Positions 1 through 5,478 of a stretch of DNA of 8,211 bases are shown piece by piece. Location: positions 1 through 8,211 of the forward strand of contig JAYVOC010000165.1 of the NCBI GenBank assembly GCA_043758125.1, written 5' to 3'. This DNA comes from JANXSD01 sp043758125. GTDB taxonomy: Bacteria > Bacteroidota > Bacteroidia > AKYH767-A > OLB10. Under the pieces are notes generated by a model that ran no database searches, was not told the DNA's origin, and was given only the letters and a program-made list of their open reading frames with translations. How positions within the stretch are numbered: position 1 is the first letter of the stretch; every line of letters starts with the position of its first letter. The position numbers were made by a program, and so were the translations under genes.

Positions 1-413
1 ATTTCACTAACATTCCAAGCGCTCACTAAAAGTCGTCTAGAATTTGGATTTTTTTTTATTTGTTCAATCACATTCGAGATTTGGTCAATGGTCTTTCCAT
101 CAGGGCAGTTCCATGATCGCCATTGTGAGCCGTATACTGGTCCGAGATTACCATTTTCATCAGCCCAATCATCCCAAATACTTACTCCATTATCCTTTAA
201 ATATTTGATGTTTGTTTCACCTTTTAAGAACCATAAAAGCTCATGTATAATTGATTTGGTATGGATTTTTTTAGTGGTTACAAGTGGAAAGCCATCTTCT
301 AAATTATAGCGCATTTGGTATCCGAAAACACTAACGGTACCAGTTCCTGTGCGATCTTCTTTCTTAACGCCTTGATCCATCACATGCTTGAGGAGGTCGA
401 GATACTGTTTCAT
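1..413 (-). CDS. thyA: Thymidylate synthase ThyA, N-terminal half (cut by window edge)
   Basis: The enzyme makes dTMP from dUMP, using 5,10-methylenetetrahydrofolate as carbon donor and reductant. The 137 residues visible on the minus strand line up without gaps with my memory of the E. coli protein. Visible are RTGTGT (21-26) with the phosphate-binding Arg21, GFPLVTTKK (41-49), HELLWFLKG (57-65), W80 and W83, DENGNLGPVYG (85-95), and Arg126-Arg127, which contact the dUMP phosphate of the partner subunit. The window ends after Glu137, about nine residues before the expected catalytic Cys, so activity cannot be judged. The ATG start matches the family N-terminus (MKQYLDLL), and a -7 element lies 17 nt upstream. 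The lipoprotein gene is divergent from it. A run of nine T at 49-57 (A on the coding strand) lies inside the gene, but the frame stays open. Identification is near certain. Confidence 0.97.
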   Translation of the reverse strand, partial: MKQYLDLLKHVMDQGVKKEDRTGTGTVSVFGYQMRYNLEDGFPLVTTKKIHTKSIIHELLWFLKGETNIKYLKDNGVSIWDDWADENGNLGPVYGSQWRSWNCPDGKTIDQISNVIEQIKKNPNSRRLLVSAWNVSE

Positions 414-430
414 AAAAGTTTACATTTATG

Positions 431-438
431 CAAAGGTA
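431..438 (-). promoter_or_regulatory. thyA promoter, Bacteroidota -7 element
   Basis: On the minus strand this reads TACCTTTG, a perfect match to the Bacteroidota -7 consensus TAnnTTTG, ending 17 nt before the thyA ATG. No clear TTG -33 box is seen at the usual distance. The predicted leader is about 10 nt. Confidence 0.7.
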
Positions 439-521
439 ATACGATATTTGCATCTTAAAATAAAAACGAATAGTGAATTATCGCAAAGGCATTATTTTTA
501 CAAAATATTAAAAGCACACCT

Positions 522-926
522 ATGAAAAATCTTCTTCGAATTTTACTCTTACTTCCATTGCTTTATTTTGCATCATGCTCTGAAGACAACTCCTCAACTC
601 CAACAATTGATGCTAGAGATAAGTTTACTGGAACATGGTCGTGCAAAGAAACCATTTCTGGGACTACACAAATATTCAATATACAGATATCGAAAATTGG
701 TATGGAAGATTCAGTGAATATTAGCAATTTTAGTAATTACGGTTCTACTGCGGATGCAATTGCCTTTATAAGCGGAAATAGTTTAACGATTCCAACACAG
801 AATATTGGTGTTACAGGTATTCCAGTTGGAGGAACAGGAATTTATAGTAGTAATGGAGTTACTCAAAAAATTACTATGAATTATTCAACGGACGGATCTA
901 GTGCCTCAGCAATTTGTACAAAATAA
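522..926 (+). CDS. Small lipocalin-like lipoprotein, function unknown
   Basis: A 134-residue protein with a classical lipoprotein signal: MKNLLR, then a Leu-rich core, then the lipobox FASC with Cys19 as the predicted lipidated residue. The residues after Cys19 (S-E-D-N) resemble the acidic surface-export signals of Bacteroidota lipoproteins, so it may face outward; this is inference. The mature part begins with a Thr/Ser-rich linker and then DARDKFTGTW (30-39). The G-x-W at 37-39 is the hallmark of the first strand of lipocalin-like barrels. The rest alternates polar and hydrophobic residues, as beta-strands do, and ends in ICTK. Cys41 and Cys132 are the only Cys of the mature domain and could form a disulfide joining the two ends of the barrel. 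I have an impression of similar short DARDKFxGTWxC lipoproteins in Bacteroidota, but no ligand or role is known to me. The only promoter candidate is weak: GATATTTG at 443-450, one mismatch, 71 nt upstream. Confidence 0.85.
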   Translation: MKNLLRILLLLPLLYFASCSEDNSSTPTIDARDKFTGTWSCKETISGTTQIFNIQISKIGMEDSVNISNFSNYGSTADAIAFISGNSLTIPTQNIGVTGIPVGGTGIYSSNGVTQKITMNYSTDGSSASAICTK

Positions 927-968
927 GATTGTTGATTTCAGAATAACCTATTTCAGCCAAGCTCAAAA

Positions 969-1020
969 ATTCGTAATTCGTAATTCGTAATTCGTAATTC
1001 GTAATTCGTAATTCGTAATT
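969..1020. repeat. Heptamer tandem repeat (ATTCGTA), 7.4 perfect copies
   Basis: Seven perfect copies of ATTCGTA occupy 969-1017, followed by a partial ATT. The array lies between two convergent genes and ends 4 nt past the stop codon of the CNNM/CorC gene, so it would be in the 3' untranslated part of that mRNA. The unit is not self-complementary, so this is not a hairpin terminator. A change in copy number would not alter either reading frame. Confidence 0.97.
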
Positions 1021-1024
1021 TATT

Positions 1025-2338
1025 TTATTGTTCTCCGTCTACTTGTTCCGCATTTACGATAGTCATCTTTACAGAATCAACGCTATGCTTAAAACGTTTT
1101 AAAATATTGAATTCGTAGCCACCAAAAATCCTTTTTTCATTTACAGCTGGAATTCTTCCATAGATATAATTTAGTAATCCAGAAATAGTATCATAGTTTG
1201 GATTTTCAGGAAGTGCTAATGGAATCAAATCATTCACATCACTAATACTTGACATTGCATTTACGATATATTCTATTTCACTCTTCTTTTCTACTGGTGG
1301 TTTTTCATCATCGTATTCATCTTGAATTTCACCTACTAATTCTTCGATAATATCTTCCATAGTTACGATACCAGCAGTGCCACCAAATTCATTCGTAACA
1401 ATTGCCATTTGTATGTGCTGCGTCTGAAATTCCTTTAATAAATCGTTGATACGTTTATTCAGTGGGATAAAATAAGCAGGACGTAACAAGTCATTGATGC
1501 CTCTGAAATTTTTCTCAAATAGTACTTTGATAAGATCCTTGCTATAAACAACACCGATAATATTATCTAGTGAATCTTGATAAACCGGCATTCTTGAATA
1601 GCCTTCATCAATAACACGTGTTACTACTTCATCACGACTTGATGCAACATCAATAGCAGCAATTTTTGTTCTTGGAATTAAAATCTGGCGAACTACACGA
1701 TCATCAAATTCAAAAACATTTTGGATGAGTTCATGTTCTGATTGATTGATACTTCCTCCTTCTTCACTTTCCGTTAGAATCATTCTTAACTCTTCTTGAG
1801 TATGAATATCTTCTACTTTTCTAAAATCAATACCAAGAATTCTCATGATCAAATTCGAGAATTTATTTAAGAACCAAATAAACGGACGAAAGATTAAAAA
1901 GAAAACTCGTAACGGTAAGGCAATCGTCATTGCTGTTTTTAATGGATTCGTGATACCATAATATTTTGGTACAAGTTCTCCAAATACAATATGCAAAACA
2001 GTGATAAAAATGAAAGCAATAGGAATTGCAATTTTATGTATTGCCAAAGGATCTGGTTGAAAACCGAGACGATGAACTACTTCAATAATGAAATTGGTAG
2101 CTACACTTTCGCCTACCCAACCTAATGCAAGACTAGCCAGCGTGATTCCTAATTGGGTTGCTGAGAGATAATGATTGAGGTTGTCAATTATGTTTTTCGT
2201 CAACGTTGCAAAACGATGACCTTGCTTTTCTTTCAGATCAACTTGTGAGGATCTAACCTTTACAATTGCAAATTCGGCGGCGACAAAAAAGCCATTAAGA
2301 AACACTAAGAAAACAGTTAGTAATATATCAGATAACAT
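1025..2338 (-). CDS. CNNM/CorC (HlyC-CorC) family membrane transporter with CBS pair
   Basis: A 437-residue inner-membrane protein of the DUF21-CBS-CorC_HlyC architecture. Relatives act in Mg2+/Co2+ export, some Na+-coupled, but the substrate here is not proven. The DUF21 membrane domain spans about 1-190: a first helix (4-24) holding NGFFVAAEFA (15-24), the family stretch ATQLGITLASLALGW (60-74), hydrophobic segments near 104-119 and 133-160, and GELVPK (120-125). EEGGSI (192-197) leads into CBS 1 (about 215-272) and CBS 2 (about 285-342). The latter ends in the signature NEFGGTAGIVTMEDI (316-330) followed by an acidic stretch. CBS pairs of this family bind adenine nucleotide with Mg2+. The C-terminal CorC_HlyC domain is about 355-430. 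The length is full for the family. GldE is a Bacteroidota paralogue with the same architecture, so no symbol is given. A -7 element 23 nt upstream supports the start. Neighbouring minus-strand genes appear to have separate promoters. Confidence 0.93.
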   Translation of the reverse strand: MLSDILLTVFLVFLNGFFVAAEFAIVKVRSSQVDLKEKQGHRFATLTKNIIDNLNHYLSATQLGITLASLALGWVGESVATNFIIEVVHRLGFQPDPLAIHKIAIPIAFIFITVLHIVFGELVPKYYGITNPLKTAMTIALPLRVFFLIFRPFIWFLNKFSNLIMRILGIDFRKVEDIHTQEELRMILTESEEGGSINQSEHELIQNVFEFDDRVVRQILIPRTKIAAIDVASSRDEVVTRVIDEGYSRMPVYQDSLDNIIGVVYSKDLIKVLFEKNFRGINDLLRPAYFIPLNKRINDLLKEFQTQHIQMAIVTNEFGGTAGIVTMEDIIEELVGEIQDEYDDEKPPVEKKSEIEYIVNAMSSISDVNDLIPLALPENPNYDTISGLLNYIYGRIPAVNEKRIFGGYEFNILKRFKHSVDSVKMTIVNAEQVDGEQ

Positions 2339-2361
2339 TCAGATGGATAGATGGTCAACTG

Positions 2362-2369
2362 CAAAGATA
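2362..2369 (-). promoter_or_regulatory. Promoter of CNNM/CorC gene, -7 element
   Basis: The minus strand reads TATCTTTG, a perfect TAnnTTTG element, 23 nt before the ATG. It lies in the 85-bp gap after the MazG-like gene, so the transporter gene probably has its own transcript. Confidence 0.7.
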
Positions 2370-2423
2370 TAATAGCTGAACGATGCAGCGACATTTTTAG
2401 TAAATTTATTAATAATGAGTTGT

Positions 2424-2750
2424 TTACAGAAGTTTAGGATTATTGATATGTCGATCCTTGTCACGAATTGACTTTTTAAGGAGATTTTTTTCGAGCGCAA
2501 GAGTCAAATCTACTCCAGTTTGATTAGCCAAACAGATTAGCACAAAAAGGATGTCCGCCATTTCATCCGCAGGATCACTGTTCTCTTCTCCATCTTTAAA
2601 AGATTGTTCACCATATTTTCTAGCAATAATACGTGCTAATTCTCCTACTTCTTCGGATAAAAGTGCCATGTTGGTGAGTTCATTAAAGTAACGAACTCCA
2701 ATCGTTTTAATCCAATTATCGACTGTTGATTGGGCTTCTTGAATGGTCAT
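2424..2750 (-). CDS. MazG-like nucleotide pyrophosphohydrolase
   Basis: A 108-residue all-alpha protein of the MazG/dUTPase-2 superfamily. These enzymes hydrolyse (d)NTPs to the monophosphate and PPi and clean the nucleotide pool. The Mg2+-binding motif EExxE is at 33-37 (EEVGE), and ExxD is at 63-66 (EMAD), 25 residues after Glu37. The loop between them contains KYGEQSF (45-51). The tail has ALEKNLLKKSIRDKDRH (85-101), with the basic patch usual in this family. It is a single-domain form, like the short MazG-like proteins, and not the two-domain E. coli MazG. The preferred nucleotide cannot be read from the sequence. It follows dtd at 177 bp and has its own -7 element. As I recall, the order rsgA-dtd-mazG-like also occurs in other Bacteroidota. 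The ATG start gives the usual N-terminus (MTIQEAQ). Confidence 0.92.
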   Translation of the reverse strand: MTIQEAQSTVDNWIKTIGVRYFNELTNMALLSEEVGELARIIARKYGEQSFKDGEENSDPADEMADILFVLICLANQTGVDLTLALEKNLLKKSIRDKDRHINNPKLL

Positions 2751-2789
2751 AGTTTTAGTGATATTTAGTGGAAATAAATTGATGTATTA

Positions 2790-2797
2790 CAAAACTA
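2790..2797 (-). promoter_or_regulatory. Promoter of MazG-like gene, -7 element
   Basis: The minus strand reads TAGTTTTG, which fits TAnnTTTG, 39 nt before the MazG-like ATG. It is the only recognisable signal in the 177-bp gap after dtd; the remainder is AT-rich with no gene. Confidence 0.6.
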
Positions 2798-2927
2798 AGA
2801 ATTTAATAATTTATAAAGTGATATCTCATTTTCAGATTGATTTTAGCGTATTAAAAAAGAATAGTAATTGAAATTTGCCACTTCAAAATATTCTAGTGCA
2901 TAAATGAAATGTAAAAAAAACAAACAA

Positions 2928-3380
2928 TTATTCTTTTGCTTTCGAATCTATCATAATGGTAACAGGTCCATCGTTTACTAAACTTACTTTCATGTCTGCA
3001 CCAAATTTACCAGTTAAAATTTTCTTTTTCAATTCCATTTCAAGTGAAATAATAAATTCTTCGTATAAAGGAATTGCTTGGTCAGGTCGGGCAGCTGCGA
3101 TGTAAGAAGGGCGATTACCTTTTTTTGTTGAAGCATGCAATGTAAATTGGCTAATCAATAAAATATCACCAGCAATATCTTGAATGGACAAATTCATTAC
3201 ATCTTTTTCATCATTAAAAATGCGAAGCTTAGAAATTTTTCCACACAACCAATTAATATCTTCGGTGGTATCTGTTTGTTCAATACCTAATAAAATCATC
3301 ATTCCTTTTCCTATGGAACGATTTTCAATTCCATCAATCAGAACAGAAGCTTCGGTTACACGTTGAATAATTATTCTCAC
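2928..3380 (-). CDS. dtd: D-aminoacyl-tRNA deacylase (DTD)
   Basis: A 150-residue cytosolic homodimer-type enzyme that removes D-amino acids, and Gly mischarged on tRNA-Ala, from tRNA, keeping D-residues out of translation. Both DTD active-site motifs are intact: SQFTLHA (77-83), and NDGPVT (136-141) with the Gly138-Pro139 pair that forms the chirality-selecting cis-Gly-Pro element. Other family stretches are IQRVTEASV (5-13), KGNRPSY (87-93) and GKFGADM (124-130). The length is typical. The start codon is GTG: the family N-terminus (MRxIIQRV) begins exactly there, and an in-frame TAA lies two codons upstream, so no ATG start is possible. It begins 25 nt after the rsgA stop with no promoter element between, so it is probably translated from the rsgA transcript. 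The non-AUG start may keep its level low; that is inference. Confidence 0.96.
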   Translation of the reverse strand: MRIIIQRVTEASVLIDGIENRSIGKGMMILLGIEQTDTTEDINWLCGKISKLRIFNDEKDVMNLSIQDIAGDILLISQFTLHASTKKGNRPSYIAAARPDQAIPLYEEFIISLEMELKKKILTGKFGADMKVSLVNDGPVTIMIDSKAKE

Positions 3381-3405
3381 AATTTATTTTTTAATGCGGG
3401 ATTAA

Positions 3406-4323
3406 TTATTTAAAAATATCTTCATTGTGCAACATGCTTAAATAATTATAATATCTCATAGGATGAATTTCTTTTTTTTCAACTGCATCTTTAATTGCAC
3501 ATTGTTTTTCGTTTTCATGTAAGCAATTGTTAAACTGACATTGTTGTAATAGATTTCTCATCTCTACAAAATAATGGCTGATCTCTGCTGGTTTAAAATC
3601 TATATTTACAAACTCTCTTATTCCAGGGGTGTCGATAATAAAACCTCCTTGCGAAAGAGGATGCATCTCAGCAAAAGTTGTTGTGTGTTTCCCTTTTTGA
3701 TGTTGGCGAGAAATATTGCCAGTGCGTAAATCCAGTGTTGGGTCGAGTGCATTAATCAAACTTGATTTACCCACTCCAGAATGTCCCGCAACTAAATTTA
3801 TTTTATCTACTAAAAGTGAACGAAGAGTTTCGATACCATCACCAGTAATTGCAGAAACTTTAATGCAGTGATAACCGAGTGGTTCGTAAATAGCAATATA
3901 ATCCGATTGTACTTCTTCTAAATCATCTTCAAACAAATCCGATTTATTAAAAATTAATGTGACTGGAATATGAAATGATTCTGCGGCAGCGATAAAGCGG
4001 TCAATAAATCCTGTTGATGTTTTCGGTAAGATAGGCGTTACAACTAACCATGCGCGATCAATGTTTGCAGCAAGTATTTGTGTTTGTTTGGAAAGATTTA
4101 CTGATTTACGGATGATATAATTTTTACGATCTGCAATCTCATTAATCATTCCTGTTTCATCATCTTGTATAGCAATAATTACATTATCTCCAACGGCCAC
4201 AGGGCTTGTACTTTCAATTCCATGCAAACGCATTTGTCCGCGAATTCTGCATGATACCACATCACCATTTTCTACTAAAACATCAAAACGACTTCCCGTT
4301 GATTTTAATACCAATCCTCTCAT
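3406..4323 (-). CDS. rsgA: Ribosome small subunit-dependent GTPase RsgA
   Basis: A 305-residue circularly permuted GTPase that acts in late 30S subunit maturation, checking the decoding centre, and is strongly stimulated by the 30S particle. An OB-fold domain (about 1-65) comes first. The GTPase motifs then occur in the permuted order expected for RsgA: G4 NKSD (126-129), G5 SA (157-158), G1 GHSGVGKSS (180-188), G2 region HTTT (213-216) and G3 DTPG (231-234). The C-terminal zinc domain has Cys262, Cys267, His269 and Cys275, with the spacing I recall for the E. coli protein. All key residues are present and the length is normal for the shorter, Bacteroidota-type protein. The N-terminus (MRGLVLKSTGSR) fits the family, so the start is firm. 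A -7 element lies only 6 nt upstream. It is divergent from gldA and leads a probable rsgA-dtd operon. Confidence 0.97.
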   Translation of the reverse strand: MRGLVLKSTGSRFDVLVENGDVVSCRIRGQMRLHGIESTSPVAVGDNVIIAIQDDETGMINEIADRKNYIIRKSVNLSKQTQILAANIDRAWLVVTPILPKTSTGFIDRFIAAAESFHIPVTLIFNKSDLFEDDLEEVQSDYIAIYEPLGYHCIKVSAITGDGIETLRSLLVDKINLVAGHSGVGKSSLINALDPTLDLRTGNISRQHQKGKHTTTFAEMHPLSQGGFIIDTPGIREFVNIDFKPAEISHYFVEMRNLLQQCQFNNCLHENEKQCAIKDAVEKKEIHPMRYYNYLSMLHNEDIFK

Positions 4324-4329
4324 TCGTTA

Positions 4330-4337
4330 CAAATATA
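4330..4337 (-). promoter_or_regulatory. rsgA promoter, -7 element very close to start codon
   Basis: The minus strand reads TATATTTG, a perfect TAnnTTTG match, with only 6 nt between it and the rsgA ATG. If this is the real promoter, transcription starts at or next to the ATG and the mRNA is leaderless or nearly so. An alternative, unrecognised promoter further upstream cannot be excluded. Confidence 0.55.
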
Positions 4338-4356
4338 ATTGCTATTCTTTAGTTTT

Positions 4357-4413
4357 ATTTTGAATAGTGCATTTTAAAAACTATTTGTAATTATTTTGGG
4401 CACTATTTAAAAT
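4357..4413. repeat. Imperfect 14-bp inverted repeat between rsgA and gldA
   Basis: The arms are ATTTTGAATAGTGC (4357-4370) and GCACTATTTAAAAT (4400-4413), complementary at 13 of 14 positions, with a 29-nt AT-rich spacer. The single mismatch would be a G-U wobble in RNA. A third related segment, GCTATTC at 4341-4347, could pair with the left arm instead. The repeat lies upstream of both divergent -7 elements, so it is more likely a regulatory site or a remnant of a small element than a terminator. Its role is unknown. Confidence 0.8.
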
Positions 4414-4447
4414 CTCCGAATCTTCATCCGCCTCAACGAACAAATTG

Positions 4448-4455
4448 TACATTTG
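4448..4455 (+). promoter_or_regulatory. gldA promoter, -7 element
   Basis: TACATTTG fits TAnnTTTG perfectly and ends 10 nt before the ATG at 4466. It overlaps the upstream extension that would use a TTG start at 4445, which argues that the extension is not translated. The expected leader is only a few nucleotides. Confidence 0.65.
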
Positions 4456-4465
4456 CCCGAATATT

Positions 4466-5380
4466 ATGTCGATAATCGTAGAAAATATCACGAAGCTTTA
4501 CGGGAAGCAAAAGGCTCTCGATCAAGTTTCATTTACCGTAGAACCGGGACAAGTGGTTGGATTTTTAGGACCTAACGGAGCTGGGAAATCTACCATGATG
4601 AAAATTATTTCGTGTTTCATTCCTCAAACAGAGGGTCGTGTGACTGTTGATGGCTTTGACGTAAACGACCAACCTGTAGAGGTTCGAAGAAACGTTGGAT
4701 ATTTGCCAGAGCATAATCCACTTTATTTGGATATGTATGTTAAAGAGTTTCTAACTTTTGTTGGAAGTATTCAATTAGCTAAAGCAGATGTGCCTAAGCG
4801 AATAAAAGAAATGATCGAGGTTACTGGTCTTGGTCCGGAGCAAAATAAGAAGATCGGAGCGCTATCGAAGGGCTATCGCCAACGAGTGGGACTGGCGCAA
4901 TCTATGATTCATAATCCTAGCGTATTGATTTTAGATGAGCCAACAACAGGTTTGGATCCCAACCAATTAGTCGAGATTAGACAATTAATCAGGACGATTG
5001 GAAAGGAGAAAACAGTAATACTTTCGACACATATTATGCAGGAAGTAGAAGCGATATGTGACAGAGTAGTCATCATCAATAAAGGAAAAATTGTAGCTGA
5101 CGACACTACCCAACTTTTACAGCAGCAAGCCGCGGATCAAGGAGTGATCGTAGTGGAATTTGATAAAATTGTTCAAGAAGGGTTATTGAAAAAGGTAAAC
5201 GGACTTGTTTCTGCAGAGATGATTCGTACGAATACATGGAAAATTAAGGGGAGAAAGGGAACCGATATCCGTCAAGAAATATTTCGTTTCGCTGCTGAAA
5301 CAGGATTGTCAGTCCTCACATTACAGAAGGAAGAAAGTAATATTGAGTCCGTTTTTCATCAGCTTACGAAAGAAAAATAA
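4466..5380 (+). CDS. gldA: ABC transporter ATP-binding protein, GldA type
   Basis: A 304-residue ABC ATPase closely resembling the gliding-motility protein GldA of Bacteroidota, which works with membrane subunits GldF and GldG. Walker A GPNGAGKST is at 35-43, the Q-loop region GYLPEHNPLY at 78-87 (Glu82 where Gln is usual, as in many ABC-2-type exporters), signature LSKGYRQR at 133-140, Walker B LILDEP at 154-159 followed by the D-loop TGLDP (161-165), and the switch His189 in STHIMQEVEA. The C-terminal part (about 215-304) is the variable exporter extension. The ATG at 4466 is chosen over a TTG at 4445 because the family N-terminus (MSIxVENITKLYG) begins there and the -7 element covers the extension. 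No gldF or gldG lies within the window; metK follows at 98 bp with its own promoter. Assignment to GldA instead of a related ABC-2 ATPase rests on overall similarity. Its presence does not prove gliding. Confidence 0.85.
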   Translation: MSIIVENITKLYGKQKALDQVSFTVEPGQVVGFLGPNGAGKSTMMKIISCFIPQTEGRVTVDGFDVNDQPVEVRRNVGYLPEHNPLYLDMYVKEFLTFVGSIQLAKADVPKRIKEMIEVTGLGPEQNKKIGALSKGYRQRVGLAQSMIHNPSVLILDEPTTGLDPNQLVEIRQLIRTIGKEKTVILSTHIMQEVEAICDRVVIINKGKIVADDTTQLLQQQAADQGVIVVEFDKIVQEGLLKKVNGLVSAEMIRTNTWKIKGRKGTDIRQEIFRFAAETGLSVLTLQKEESNIESVFHQLTKEK

Positions 5381-5408
5381 TTCTTCAATCACAATAATTC
5401 GCTTTTTC

Positions 5409-5416
5409 TATCTTTG
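5409..5416 (+). promoter_or_regulatory. metK promoter, -7 element
   Basis: TATCTTTG is a perfect TAnnTTTG element in the gldA-metK gap, 62 nt before the metK ATG. It predicts a leader of about 55 nt that contains the palindrome at 5434-5449. Confidence 0.7.
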
Positions 5417-5433
5417 CCATAGTTTTAAAATCA

Positions 5434-5449
5434 AAACCTATCTAGGTTT
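5434..5449 (+). promoter_or_regulatory. Palindrome/hairpin in the metK leader
   Basis: AAACCTA-TC-TAGGTTT is a perfect palindrome with 7-nt arms, lying about 18 nt downstream of the -7 element. As RNA it could form a 6-bp stem with an AUCU loop. The right arm (GGTTT, 5445-5449) could instead pair with AAACC at 5462-5466, close to the start codon, so two exclusive hairpins are possible. It may equally be an operator on DNA. It does not match any SAM riboswitch consensus I know. Confidence 0.5.
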
Positions 5450-5478
5450 ACACCGTATAAAAAACCAAACTCAAAAAA

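Noticed and set aside
49..57. Run of nine T inside thyA as a phase-variation or frameshift site
   Set aside because: The frame stays open through it and the protein aligns without gaps on both sides. thyA is an unlikely target for switching.
88..309. Plus-strand frame opposite thyA
   Set aside because: The minus strand encodes clear thymidylate synthase over this whole stretch, and the plus-strand translation has no recognisable features.
969..1020. CRISPR-like array
   Set aside because: The 7-bp units are directly contiguous with no spacers, so this is a simple tandem repeat.
2339..4323. New defence or signalling cluster formed by the MazG-like, dtd and rsgA genes
   Set aside because: All three are intact housekeeping families in an order I recall from other Bacteroidota, with no effector, toxin or mobile-element gene beside them.
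4357..4413. Complete miniature transposable element
   Set aside because: The arms are short, no target-site duplication was seen next to them, and there is only one copy in the window. A remnant cannot be excluded.
4445..4465. N-terminal extension of GldA from a TTG codon
   Set aside because: The extension MYICPNI is not part of the family, and its DNA contains the -7 promoter element TACATTTG. The ATG at 4466 fits better.
5417..5478. SAM riboswitch in the metK leader
   Set aside because: The leader is only about 55 nt and shows neither the multi-helix core of SAM-I nor the conserved pseudoknot bases of SAM-II as I know them. Only a short palindrome is visible.
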